A DNA stretch of 38,429 nucleotides, taken from the NCBI GenBank assembly GCA_033557835.1, contig JAWQRO010000468.1, positions 1 through 38,429 of the forward strand, given 5' to 3'. Positions within the stretch are counted from its first letter, which is position 1. Each line of letters begins with the position of its first letter. Of this stretch, positions 11,183 through 23,100 are shown one piece after another. A model generated the notes under the pieces. The model saw nothing but the letters and a program-made list of their open reading frames with translations, searched no databases and had not been told where the DNA came from. Origin of the DNA: Helochares maculicollis. Taxonomy: Eukaryota > Arthropoda > Insecta > Coleoptera > Hydrophilidae. Made by a program: the position numbers and the translations under genes.

Positions 11183-14100
11183 GTAAGTTGCCCTTTGTAC
11201 GATTTTATTATGGTTTTTGTTGTTTTAAGTTTTTCATTGTTGTGATTAATCATGTGTTTTCATATTGTGACTAACTTTCCATCCGTTGTCTGTAAACGCA
11301 AGATTTTACTAATTAACCCATTCCAACTTAGTGATCCATCTAAAGTGAACATTCTTGCGCAGCGACCCATTTATTGCTGCGAGAACTGTCCGTTTAGTGC
11401 AGCAAGTAGCCCCGCAGAGGGTGCCACCAAATGTCAGGGTCCTTAATTAACCTCAATATTCAATCAAGCTAAAATCGGAATTGGTCCAGGATATGATAAG
11501 CCACATCTAAAATTAACTACAAACATAAAATCGAAATCTGTTGCGTAACCCTGCAAATTGGATCGAGCCGAAAGCATTTTGAGGTTAATTTTGACAGCTG
11601 ACATGCCACCTATGCGGCTGCAGGCAAAACTAAAAAACAGTCCTCGCAAAAATGAGCCATCTTAGAACTCAAGGCAGCTTGTCGGAGAAATATTTCGTGC
11701 GTTTTCAAAACCGACAGAGCATCCTTGATTTCCGAGACTCATCCTTGTGTTCACCGTCAAATGTATCAACGCTTTCTTGTTCAGCCGATATTGTATGTTA
11801 CATTCATAAAACATCAAAAGTTCATCGCTGGAAATGTCCGCCTAGATATGTTGTGTTTTTGTCATACTTAACCAAATTAACAAGCATGGGGATGTGTAAA
11901 ACAACTAGGAAATGTTTAGTCTGAAACACTTTCTGTTTATTTCAGATGTGACTTTCAGAGAAACTGTAGCATTCTAGTGAACAATCAAGTATTCGGAGAG
12001 GATCCGTGCGCAGGAACTGCTAAATATGTGGAAGCTCACTATACCTGTCTTGGTTAGTTACAAAAAACGAGCCCTTTGTAATTTTTGTTTTGTCTTGATT
12101 TTGTTTGTCTTGCATAATTCCGCGAATTCAGGTTGCGGGGTGCGCGTAACATACAATATTGAGGCGGCAACAGGAAAGCCTTGATTTAAAAAGCTAGCGT
12201 TTATTAAATTTTTAAATCTTTTCTGTCCGCCTCAGGTGCAGTAACTATCAAAACTGCAGCATTCCGGCGAGTACAAGTATGTTTGGGGACCCTTGCGCGG
12301 GAACCCTCAAATATCTTGAGGCCCACTATCAATGCCTACCTGGTAAGTGTCCATGACTTTCTAAATATTTTTAGCTGTTGCGTGTTTTTTTACTGAACAA
12401 GCGCCCTTAGTTGTGTCGCTTCTAACCATTTTTGGCTTCACCTGGCTTGCCCTGCCCATACATGACTTGACTGGACCTGTGCTGTACAGATCTGTTTTAC
12501 TCGGTTTGGCTGCAAACTTACACCTCCACAGTGAGTCAAAGAGTATATGAGTGTTCACAGCTCTATAGGGGAGAACTGGCCTATCGCCTAAAGTCTCTAA
12601 ATCTACGGCAGACTACTCGGTGCATCCTTGAAGAACTACCTTTGGGATCTCAACTGACTAGATTTGACCTAATCTGAGCTAGATTGTCTACATTGCTGGT
12701 GTAATTTAGTTTTACAAAGAGCTAACTTGTCATTTCTTTACATGGAGTGATCTAAATCAACCTGATCTGTACTGATTTGACTTGACTACGTTGCTCATCC
12801 AATTTAGATCTACAAAAGCTAACTTGACATGTCTTTATACGGACTGATCTAAATCGACCTGGCCTGACCTGCCCTGGTCTGACTTGACTTGTCTACGTTG
12901 CTACTCCAATTTAGATTGACAAGAGCTAATCTGACATATCTGTCAACGGACTGGTCTAAATCGACATGGTGTTTCTGACATGACTTGATTACGTTGCTGA
13001 TCCTATTTAGAGTTACAAGAACTAACCTGTCCTCTTCACATGGAGAGATCTAAATCGACCTGATCTGACCTGATCTGTTCTGACTCGACTTGACTACGTT
13101 GCTCATCCAATTTAGATCCACAAAAGCTAACTTGACATGTCTTTACATGGACTGATCTAAATCAACCTGGCCTGACCTGACCTGGCGTGACTTGACTTGT
13201 CAACGCTTGTCTGACTTGACCTGGTTTGACTTGACTTGACTACATTGCTACTCCAATTTAGATTGACAAGAGCTAACCTAATATGTCTGTCCATGGACTT
13301 ATCTAATACGACCTGATCTATTCTGACAAGACTTGACTACGTTACTACCCAAATTTAGAGTTACAAGAGTTAACATGACATGTCTGTCCATGGACTGGTC
13401 TAAATCGACGTGATGTTTCTGATATGACTTGATTGCGTTGCTGACCCCATTTGGATTTATAAGAGCTAACTTGTCCTACCTTTATATGGCCAGAACTAAA
13501 TCTACGTAACCTGACCTGACGTAGTCTGACTGGACTTGACTAATTTAGATTTACAAAAGCTAATCTTTCTAGTCTTTACAAAGAGAGATCTAAATTGACC
13601 TGACTTGAAATGACGTAGTCTGACTTGACTTGTCTACGTTGCTGCTCCAATTTAGAGTTACAAAAGCTAACCTGTCCTTTCTTCACATGGAGAGATCTAA
13701 ATCGACCTGCTGTTACCTGATCTGTTCTGACTTGGCTGAACTACGTTGCTGATCTAATTTAGATTTACATGAGTTAACCTGATATCTTTACATGGATTGA
13801 TCTAAATCTACCTGATCTGACCTGACCTAGTCTGACTTGACTTGTCTACGTTGCTAATCCAATTTAGATTTACAGAAGCTAACCTGACGTGTCTTTATAT
13901 GGACTGATCTTAATCGACCTGGCCTGACCTACCTGGCGTGACTTGACTTGTCTACGCTGCTACTCCAATTTAGATTGACAAGAGCTAACCTGACATGTCT
14001 GACTATGGACTGATGTACTTCGACTATATTTATTCTGACATGACTTGACTACGTTGCTACTCCAATTTAAATTGATACGAGCTAACCTGACATATCTGTC

Positions 14101-17100
14101 CACGGGCTGATCTAAACCGAGCTGATCTAATTTGACATGATTTGACTACGTTGTTAATCCAATTTAGATTTATAAGAATTCTTTACATTGGCAGATCTAA
14201 ATCGACCTAATCTGACCAAACCAGATCTGACTTGATATTTCTAGTTTGTGGATCAAATTTAGCTTTGCAAGAGCTAACCTTTCCTCTCTTTACATGCACT
14301 GATATAAATTGACCTGATCTGAGCTAATCTATTCTGACTGGTCTTGACTACGTTGCTGATCCGATTTAAATTTATAAGCACAAATCTTGCTAGTCTTTAC
14401 ATTCTGAGATCTTAATCGACCAGACCTGACCTGACGTAGTCTGACTTGACTTAACTACATTGATGTTCCAATTTAGATTTACAAGAGCTAATCTTTCTAG
14501 TCTTCACATGGAGAGATCTAAATCGACCTGACCTGGCCTAACGTAGTCTGTCTTGACTTAACTATGTTGCTGATCTAATTTGGATTTACAAGAACAAATC
14601 TTGCTAGTCTTTACATGGAGAGATCCAAATTGACCTGCTCTGACCTGATCTGTTCTGACTTGACTTGTCTACGTTGCTACTCCAATTTAGATTGACAAGA
14701 GCTAACATGACATGTATGTCCATGGACTGGTGTAAATCGACCTGATCTATTATATTCTGACATGACTTGACTACGTTGCTGATCCAATTTAGATTTATAA
14801 AAGCTAACTAGTCCTGATTTTAAATGGTCAGAACTAAATCTACCTGATTTTACCTAATCTATTCTGACTTGACTTGACTACGTTGTTGGTCCAATTTAGA
14901 TTTACATGAGCTAACCTGTCCTTTCTTCACATGGAGAGATCTAAATCAACCTGCTCTGACCTGATCTGTTATGACTTGACTACGTTGCTTCTCCAATTTA
15001 GATTGACAACAGCCAACCTGATATGTCTGTCCATGAACTGGTCTAAACCGACCTGATGTTTCTGACATGATTTGACTACGTTGCTAATCTAATTTAGATT
15101 TACAAGAACAAATCTTGCTAGTCTTTACATGGAGAGATCTAAATCGACCTGAGCTGACGACATAGTCTGACTTGACTTGACTACATTGCCGATCCAATTT
15201 AGATTTACAAGAGGTAACCTGATTTGTCTTTACACGGACTGTCTAAATTGGCCCGATCTATTCTGACTGTACTTGACTACGTTGCTGATCCGACTTAGAT
15301 TTACAAGAACAAATCTTGCTAGTCTTTACATGGAGAGATCTAAATGGACTCGACGTCGTCTGACTTGACTTGACTACATTGCCGATCGAATTTAGATTTA
15401 CAAGAGCTAACCTGTCATGTCTTTACATGGACTGATCTAAATTGGCCTGATCTATTCTATCTTGGCCTGTCTTTACACGGACAGATCTAAATCTGATCAG
15501 ATTGATTCTGACTTGACTTGACAACATTGTTGATTCAATTTAAATTGAATACAAGGGCTAACCTGTCCTGTCTTTACATAGACAGATCTAAATGGGCCAG
15601 ACCTGACCTTGTCGAACTTGACCTGTCTACGTTGCTGATCCAATTTAGATTTACAATAGTTAACTTATCCTGTCTTTACATGGACATATCTACATAGACT
15701 TAATTTGGTCTGACATGGCTTGATCTGACTGATCCTGCGACAGCTACTACCCTGACTTTGTTGTTTGGTATATCCCTACAAAATTCGAAATATCTATCCG
15801 AGAGACAGTAAATTTTCTACCAAGGTGCAACTTATCCGTTTTTTTTTAAATACTATTACAAGAGTAGGAATAATAAACCCGAGTAGGGTGGTATGGAAAA
15901 GGGTACTGGCTTGAGGTGAATGGATCGGCGTAAAGAGTATCTCAGTGGGGAGATTGGTTTGGGGAAGTAAGTAGTGGGGAACGTAGGGGCAGGGGGGTTG
16001 TAGTGGGCGTTTCGTTGTGAGCCTCGAATGACCCCAAAGTAAAAGCGCGATTTTTCATCGAAATTGATGTAAATCTAAATTTTAATAAAGAGAGCGGGGA
16101 GCCCAAGCGAAATAAGAAAACCTGGATCAAGATGCGGAGGCGGCAGAGACGAGCGATGAGGGTATTTAAAATATCGCATAGCACAGGAATCAGAATTGCA
16201 AACTAAACCTAATTAAACGTTCCGTAAATATCACTGGCACTTAAAACGCGAAAAGGAAGGATCGCACGAAAAATGAAATGAATTTTATACGTCGCCCCCT
16301 CCGCGGTGTGCTTTTGAAAATTTATTTTCTATAATAATAGAGGTGAGCGCGGACTTAATGACACGTTTTGTAACAGAAATTATACACACATTTCGACCCG
16401 AAAACCGCTTTCATTAAGGAAATATAATCCTCGTAAATGAAATTTCAATAATTAAAAGGGATAGCCAGTCTCCAGCGTCATGTGTTAAAACTTTAAATTG
16501 AACCGCGAACACAGGCGAAATTGTTTCGAAAAGCCCATATTACACGACAAAAAATCGCGAAAATTAATTGCTTCCCGCTGCAAAATGTATTCCCAAATTT
16601 CGATCTACTTCGGACGAGTGTGTAATATTTTAATGAAGTTATAAACCCCTGATATACATTTTCTAGGGGTGGGCAAAAGCTGGATAATCTGCTTCGCGGC
16701 ATTTGTGTTGCCGGTGGTGTGCTGTAAGGCCAAACTTGCGGTCGGTCGACACGCGGGGTCGATGCAATACAAGCCCTCGCTGCAACGGACACGCCATGCA
16801 ACGCCTGCGTTTATAAAAAATGTAAACAAACAAATGGCAAGCGTGGTGGTAAAAGACCATACTTCGGGTATGTTTGGAAAAACCTTCATGGTTGTTTTGT
16901 GCGGCTTCGGATGTGCAACAGAATAAAGTGTTTTTCTCATGTTTTGTGCCTGGTGGAAGCGGCAGGAGATCCATGTTGTCAACTTTAGCCAAACAACAAG
17001 ACGATAAAATCAACGAAATGTCGTTCCCAAGTAGATGCGTTAAAGGGAGCAATTGAACAAAAGTGTCCAGTAATAGGGAATCGTGTTTCATCAGGACAAC

Positions 17101-20100
17101 GCGCGGCCTCATGTGTTTTCGATTACTCTGCAAAAGGTGTTGCAGCTGGGCTCGCATGCTTTACTACCTTTACTCTTTGGGTGAATTAAAAATTCACGTA
17201 AAAAGAATTCCGCTGAGATTCAGGAATGCGCTTGGTAATTAGGCAGAAAACAAGAATTTCTAAATCAACACAAGAGTAGTGCTCGAATGGGGATATTTTT
17301 AATTTTTTTATTTTATTACAATTACGCTTGGAAATGAAATCACTTACTCTAATAAACCGCGACTGCTGCGACCCCCCAAAGAACACCCCAAATTTAAGAG
17401 AACCTACTCATTTAAAGAAGGTCCCTGGCAATCTTCGGTTCGACCCCTGTAGGAAAGGAAACTCTTTAAAACCGAATTAAGAGAGTAGAAAACTGGAAGG
17501 AAAACTCAAATAATTACTTTTTAATTTCACTTTAATGACTTTAATTACGAATTAAATGTGGCACGTAACGCGTTAAATCTGAAGAGTCGTTTGCCAATCA
17601 ACAGTGACTTATGCAACCAGAAATTCGCGGCGGTTTGTTTTGCCTGCTGTCCGCACTTCACAATTAATTTTTATTTTTATTTCCTTAGCCGCGACAACTA
17701 CCACGACTAACAGGCCGAGTCCCCCCTGGCTGATCACTTCGCAGCCCCCCATGTGGACCACCGCCAAAACGTCGGCCAGGCCTCCACCGCCGCCACCGAA
17801 GGCTACGGTGACGCCGCCATCCAAACCAGTCGTGACATCCTCCACGAAGACCAGCCAAATTACGTCAACTTCGCAGAATCCTATAGGACCTCCCGTCTCC
17901 GTGGATGTTAGTGACAGCGCCAATGAGGGGAACATCCCCCAAAAACCCATGCCGGAGGAAATTATGACGTTGCCATTCACGACAGTTACTTCGAAGAAAG
18001 TTATAGGTTGGTAGCAAGCTCGTAAGAAGTTTGTAAATGTGCATTTTTTAACATTGCGGTAGTACTGTAAGTACTGGACTCTATATATGAAACCAGGATT
18101 TGCTCATAAGTGATACTATTTCTATTTGTAGCCTGTAGAGACCGTCAAACCGCGTCATTACGGCCTTTTTCTTGTGTTCACACTTGTCAAAATCGTTTCA
18201 TTCTGTAAATGAACCACAAAAAAATGTTGACCTTAGTCAAAGGTCAAAATTTTTTTGTGGTTCATTTACAGAATGAAACGATTTTGACAAGTGTGAACAC
18301 AAGAAAAAGGCGGTAATGACGCGGTTTGACGGTCTCTACAGGCTACAAATAGAAATAGTATCACTTATGAGCAAATCCTGTTTTCATATATAGAGTCCAG
18401 TACTACATTTCAGCATACAGGAATGTTGAGTGGAGACGCTCAAGATTTTTTCATGTGCCTGAACATGTTCAATTTTGTGCCAAATTTGCACACGACATCG
18501 ATTTTCCGATTCCATCTAATGAAAATCGCAGCAAAATCCCATCGAATGATTGTCTGAGGTGACGCGTTTGGATTGTTTTAAAACAGTCAGAAGGTGCCCA
18601 ATTGCAAGCATTGTTGAACGATGATGATGACGTAGCAACACCTCGTAAATCACTTAACCTTCATAGTTTTGGGACACGTTTCCAATGTTTCTTCATTTAA
18701 TAAGTGCAACTGCTGGACAAAATCAACTCTTAGAACATTGAGAACATATCATATCGCCCATGGAAGTACTAAAAATTCCCGCTATTTCCAAATTGAGCAT
18801 TGCTAACTTGAGCTTGAAACTCATCACTTCAAATGTCTGGTACAACAGTTTTGCCGACATTCATGTTCAAAGCAAACTTTCTAAAACAGTACTTTCGGTA
18901 CTCCAACCGAAAAGAAATTTGGCAAAAGCCGATCTAATGCCATGACTCTTATTTGCAGTTGACAGCACAACAGTAAACGCCTACGTTCCATCTCCGAGCA
19001 TAATCCCAACCTGGACGGGCGAGTTAGACAGTTCCGAGTTCTGCAAGCCCGTGACATTACGAAGCATCTTTTGGAATTGGACCAGGTCCGGCATGACCAA
19101 CATCCAACCTTGCCCAGGGGGCACCAAAGGCTTCGCCAGGTGGAAGTGTTCCAAAGTAGAGGGCGGAACCAAGTGGACGCCGCAGTACCCAGATCTAAGC
19201 GAGTGTCGCTCCGTATGGTTGACTAGTCTGGAGCAAAGGGTGCTTTTGGGCAACGACCCCTTAATCACCATCACCAGCGACCTGGCTCAGGTTACCAGCA
19301 GCAACAAGACTTTGTATGGAGGTGATATGATGATCACCACCAAAATAATCCAAAAAATGGCCCAAAAGATGTCCAAGGATATCCAAACATTCCCCGATTA
19401 CAGGCAGCGAGAGGCAATCGTCACAGAAATGCTCAACGACGTCATAAGAACCGGCAGCAACCTATTGGACTCGACGCAACATCCGTCTTGGAGGGATCTG
19501 AGTCACAAGGAACAAATGAGAGTCGCTACATCTCTCTTGATTGGGCTGGAGGAAAACGCTTTTTTATTAGCCGACACTGTCACCAGAGAAAAGACGGTGG
19601 ATCAAATCGTTAAGAATATCAGTAAGTGACATTACTTTTCTCAAAGTCAACACAAGGGCAGCAGTCTGCTGGTACGACCCCTGGGTCTATAGCCCTCTAA
19701 CAAGTCACCCTCCTAGACAAATCACTTGAAAAACGAGACATACATAAAAGCCCACCAACTGCACTGCAGGAGCCGCTTCTGCTATTTTCATCATAGAAAA
19801 TAGCAAAAGCGCCAACAGTTCCATTAATTAAAATCTTGCTTTGTTTTTAGTGTTGTCCGTTCGTGTCCTGGAGACCAAAAGTGTCACAACTGAAAAATTT
19901 CCCTCCGACAATAAGTGGACTGCAAGCAACGACTCCATAGAGCTCCCCAAAGGCGCCCTTCTTGAAAACAGTGATGGAGGATTTGTTCGTATCGTCTTCT
20001 CGGCCTTTGACCGTCTCGAAGAAATACTTCAGTGGCATCCGGAATCGATCGATTCAGGATCGAACAAAAACCTTACCCGAATTTTGAACAGTAAGGTGAT

Positions 20101-23100
20101 TTCAGCGAGTCTGGGCAAAGGCCGGCATATTCAATTGAGGGAGCCGGTGCGGTTAACGCTCACGCATTTGCATACCGAGAACGTAAGCAATCCGTCTTGC
20201 GTATTTTGGGACTACACGACCAGCACTTGGTCGGAAGAGGGATGCCACGTGGACTCGACCAATCACACGCACACGATTTGCTTGTGCGAGCATTTGACGA
20301 ACTTTGCCATATTAATGGACGTTACTTCCGTCTATCTGCCCCCAGAGCATCAGATGGCATTACAGATAATCACTTACGTTGGATGCATCGTGTCGGTTAT
20401 TTGTTTGATTTTAGCTGTTGCGACATTCCAATTCTTCAAGGGCTTAAAGGTATGTTGATTTGAAACATCCAACGTTCGCTTGCATAGGTGTACCATATTT
20501 TGAAAAGATGAATCAATCCAATGATGATTTTTTGTGTTCCAGAGCGATAGAACAACGATCCATTGCAATCTATGTGTTTGTTTGCTCATAGCAGAGCTAC
20601 TTTTCATGGCAGGCATCGGACAGACTGAAAATCAAATTCTTTGTGGAATCATAGCAGCAGTTTTGCAATACTTTTTCCTGTGTGCGTTTGTGTGGATGTT
20701 TTTCGAAGGTAAGACGACCATATTTTTGGAAACGGTGTGGACGGAGTTAATGATGTTTTTGTAATTTCAGGCTTCCAGTTGTATGTAATGTTAATAGAAG
20801 TGTTCGAAGTAGAAAAATCTAGAATACGGTGGTATTACTTAATTTCCTATGTCATTCCTTTGCTCATCGTTGGCATATCGTTCGCAATCAACCCGCAAGG
20901 ATATGGTACTGAGCAACATTGTTGGTTGAAACCCAACTTTACTATTTATAGTTTCGTTATTCCTGTGTTGGTTGTAATTGTGGTAAGTATTGCCTGATCA
21001 AATTTCTTGATGATATATTCTTTAAGCCTCAAGGAACAAGTCTTGAGAATCAAGTCGAACTCATGAGTCTTTGGAGTAAAGACTTAATTGTTAGATTCCG
21101 GTCTCCAGACTTAATCTGCAGGCAAAATCTCAGGACATAAGCCTTAATTTGAATCTTTAGTTTTGATTTTTAATCTCAATATTGAATTTGAAGATGTGAG
21201 GCTTGTCATCAAGCTTAAATCTTGAGGCTTATATCTCGATATTTAAATTCTGATTGTTAAGTCTTAGGTCCTAAATCTCGAGTCTTCGATTTTCAATCTT
21301 GAGATAATTTCTCGGATTTCAATCTTGAGATAAGTCCTCGGATTACAATCTTGAGACTCAAGTCTCAAGATTAAAATCCCAAGACGTTAGCCTGGTGACT
21401 TATGCCTCAAAATTTAACCCTCAAGTGTCAAGACACAGAGTCGGTCTTGAGATTTAAGCCCGACAACAAGTCTCAAGTCTCCAGACTAAATATTGTGATC
21501 TCGAGACTTAATTAGCATACTTAATCTTTCAGCTTAATTTTGAGACATAAAATTTAAAACCTGACCTTGAGACTTGAGTCTCGTGACTTAATCGTGAGAC
21601 TTAAGTCTCGAGACTCGAAGCTGCTGTGCCCAAATGTTAATGATGGCAGTCGAAGAAAGTGAAATTTAGGATCTTTTTCATTGAATCGAAATTTAAGAAC
21701 TGATCTGCAAGACAATTCTCTCACATATATTCGTGCTAATTTCCACGTTTTGTTTTGTTTCAGTGCAATCTAATATTTTTGGCCATGGCGATAGTGAAGA
21801 TGTGCAAACACGCCAATTCTACAATGAAAAACAAAGAGCATTCCAGATTGGCTAGTGCAAGGTAATTGCTTCAACGACGGTTTTTTTACTTTTTGCACAA
21901 AGTGTGGCATGTAAAACGATTTTTTTTCATTTTGATATACAGTCGTTTGTCTATCACAAACTTTTGTTTACGACATTAATTTGGTTGTTTAATCTGGAGT
22001 TACTGAACTAAGTAAGGACACACTTAGGACGTGTGGATTTTTGCAATACGTATGGCGCTTGCCTGTTTCGGTTAAGTGTGTGCTTACCTTCAAACCGATA
22101 ACGAATCGTATTTGAATGCTGTGAATGATTGTTTTAACGAGAACTGTATAAATAAGTGTGGTGCTGGTGTTTTTTCTAATATTAATTTCTTCTTTCTTGC
22201 ATGGCGATCTTATCCTATGGTAGTGGAAAGGAAGAAAATGCACTTCAAACCAAATTTCAAGCTCACTTGTAAGATATTTTCTTTAAAGAAGTTTAAGTAT
22301 TCAATTGTTTCCTTTTAGTTGATTTGTTTTTCGTTTTGAATTGTCCGCATGGGGTTTAGCATAGTGAATTTGTTGGTATGCCGGTGTTGTAGTTGGCTTT
22401 TGTTTTACTGATAATAGAGGTTAAAACATCTTCTTAATTGTTTATTTTTAAGGAGCTACGACTGTGGGTGGCTTGCTAAATGTGAAATTGGCTTAATTTG
22501 TTTATACTGGGTTTGCACTTGACCAACTCTCGCATAAAAACATGTATTAGTTGTTAGATGAATGTGCAGATCTAACTAGAATGCCCTATTTACAACTTAT
22601 CTGACAGATATTGTTGTGATCAGTGACTTACTGATTCTGATCTGCGACTTTTTAGTCATAATATGTGAGTTTCGGGGCCTAATATGCGCTTCTCTGATCG
22701 TAATATGTACAGCTTTAGTTCCGAACAGCACCTTTTTAGTCCTGATCTGTAATTCTATTCCTAATCTATTACTGTGTTGATTTGAAGTGACTGTTTCGAC
22801 CATGTAAATGTAGGGTATTTAGAAATTGACGCAACAGATGTGTTTATGCGAGGGTTATTTGCTTTAAGTGGCACTTGGTTACCAAATTGCGCTCCTGTAG
22901 CTTTACAGCTCTCTCAGGATCACCGTTTAATAGACGATTGTGTTTTTAGGACGTGGTTGAAAGGAGCCATCGTGTTGGTATTTCTGCTGGGATTGACTTG
23001 GGCATTTGGCTTCTTATACGTGAGCAAGGAGACTGTGGTCATGGCCTACATATTCGCCGGATTCAATACGCTGCAAGGCTTTTTCATTTTTGTTTTCCAT

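Noticed and set aside
11252..11446. Open frame in the intron between lectin exons
   Set aside because: It has no lectin or other family resemblance and including it would break the clean phase-2 join.
16493..17157. Overlapping open frames on both strands in a Cirl intron
   Set aside because: No recognisable domains, several mutually overlapping frames, and no splice-framed fit to Cirl; more likely stop-poor intron sequence.
17430..17452. tRNA-like T-arm (CGGTTCGACCCC)
   Set aside because: No matching acceptor stem, D-arm or anticodon arm upstream.
18760..18945. Small open frame just before the HRM exon
   Set aside because: No splice-framed connection or known family; may be a transposon relic but nothing diagnostic was seen.
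22840..22949. Upstream extension of the TM6 exon
   Set aside because: The TTTTTAG acceptor at 22949 restores the conserved loop-TM6 text in phase; the extension has no family resemblance.
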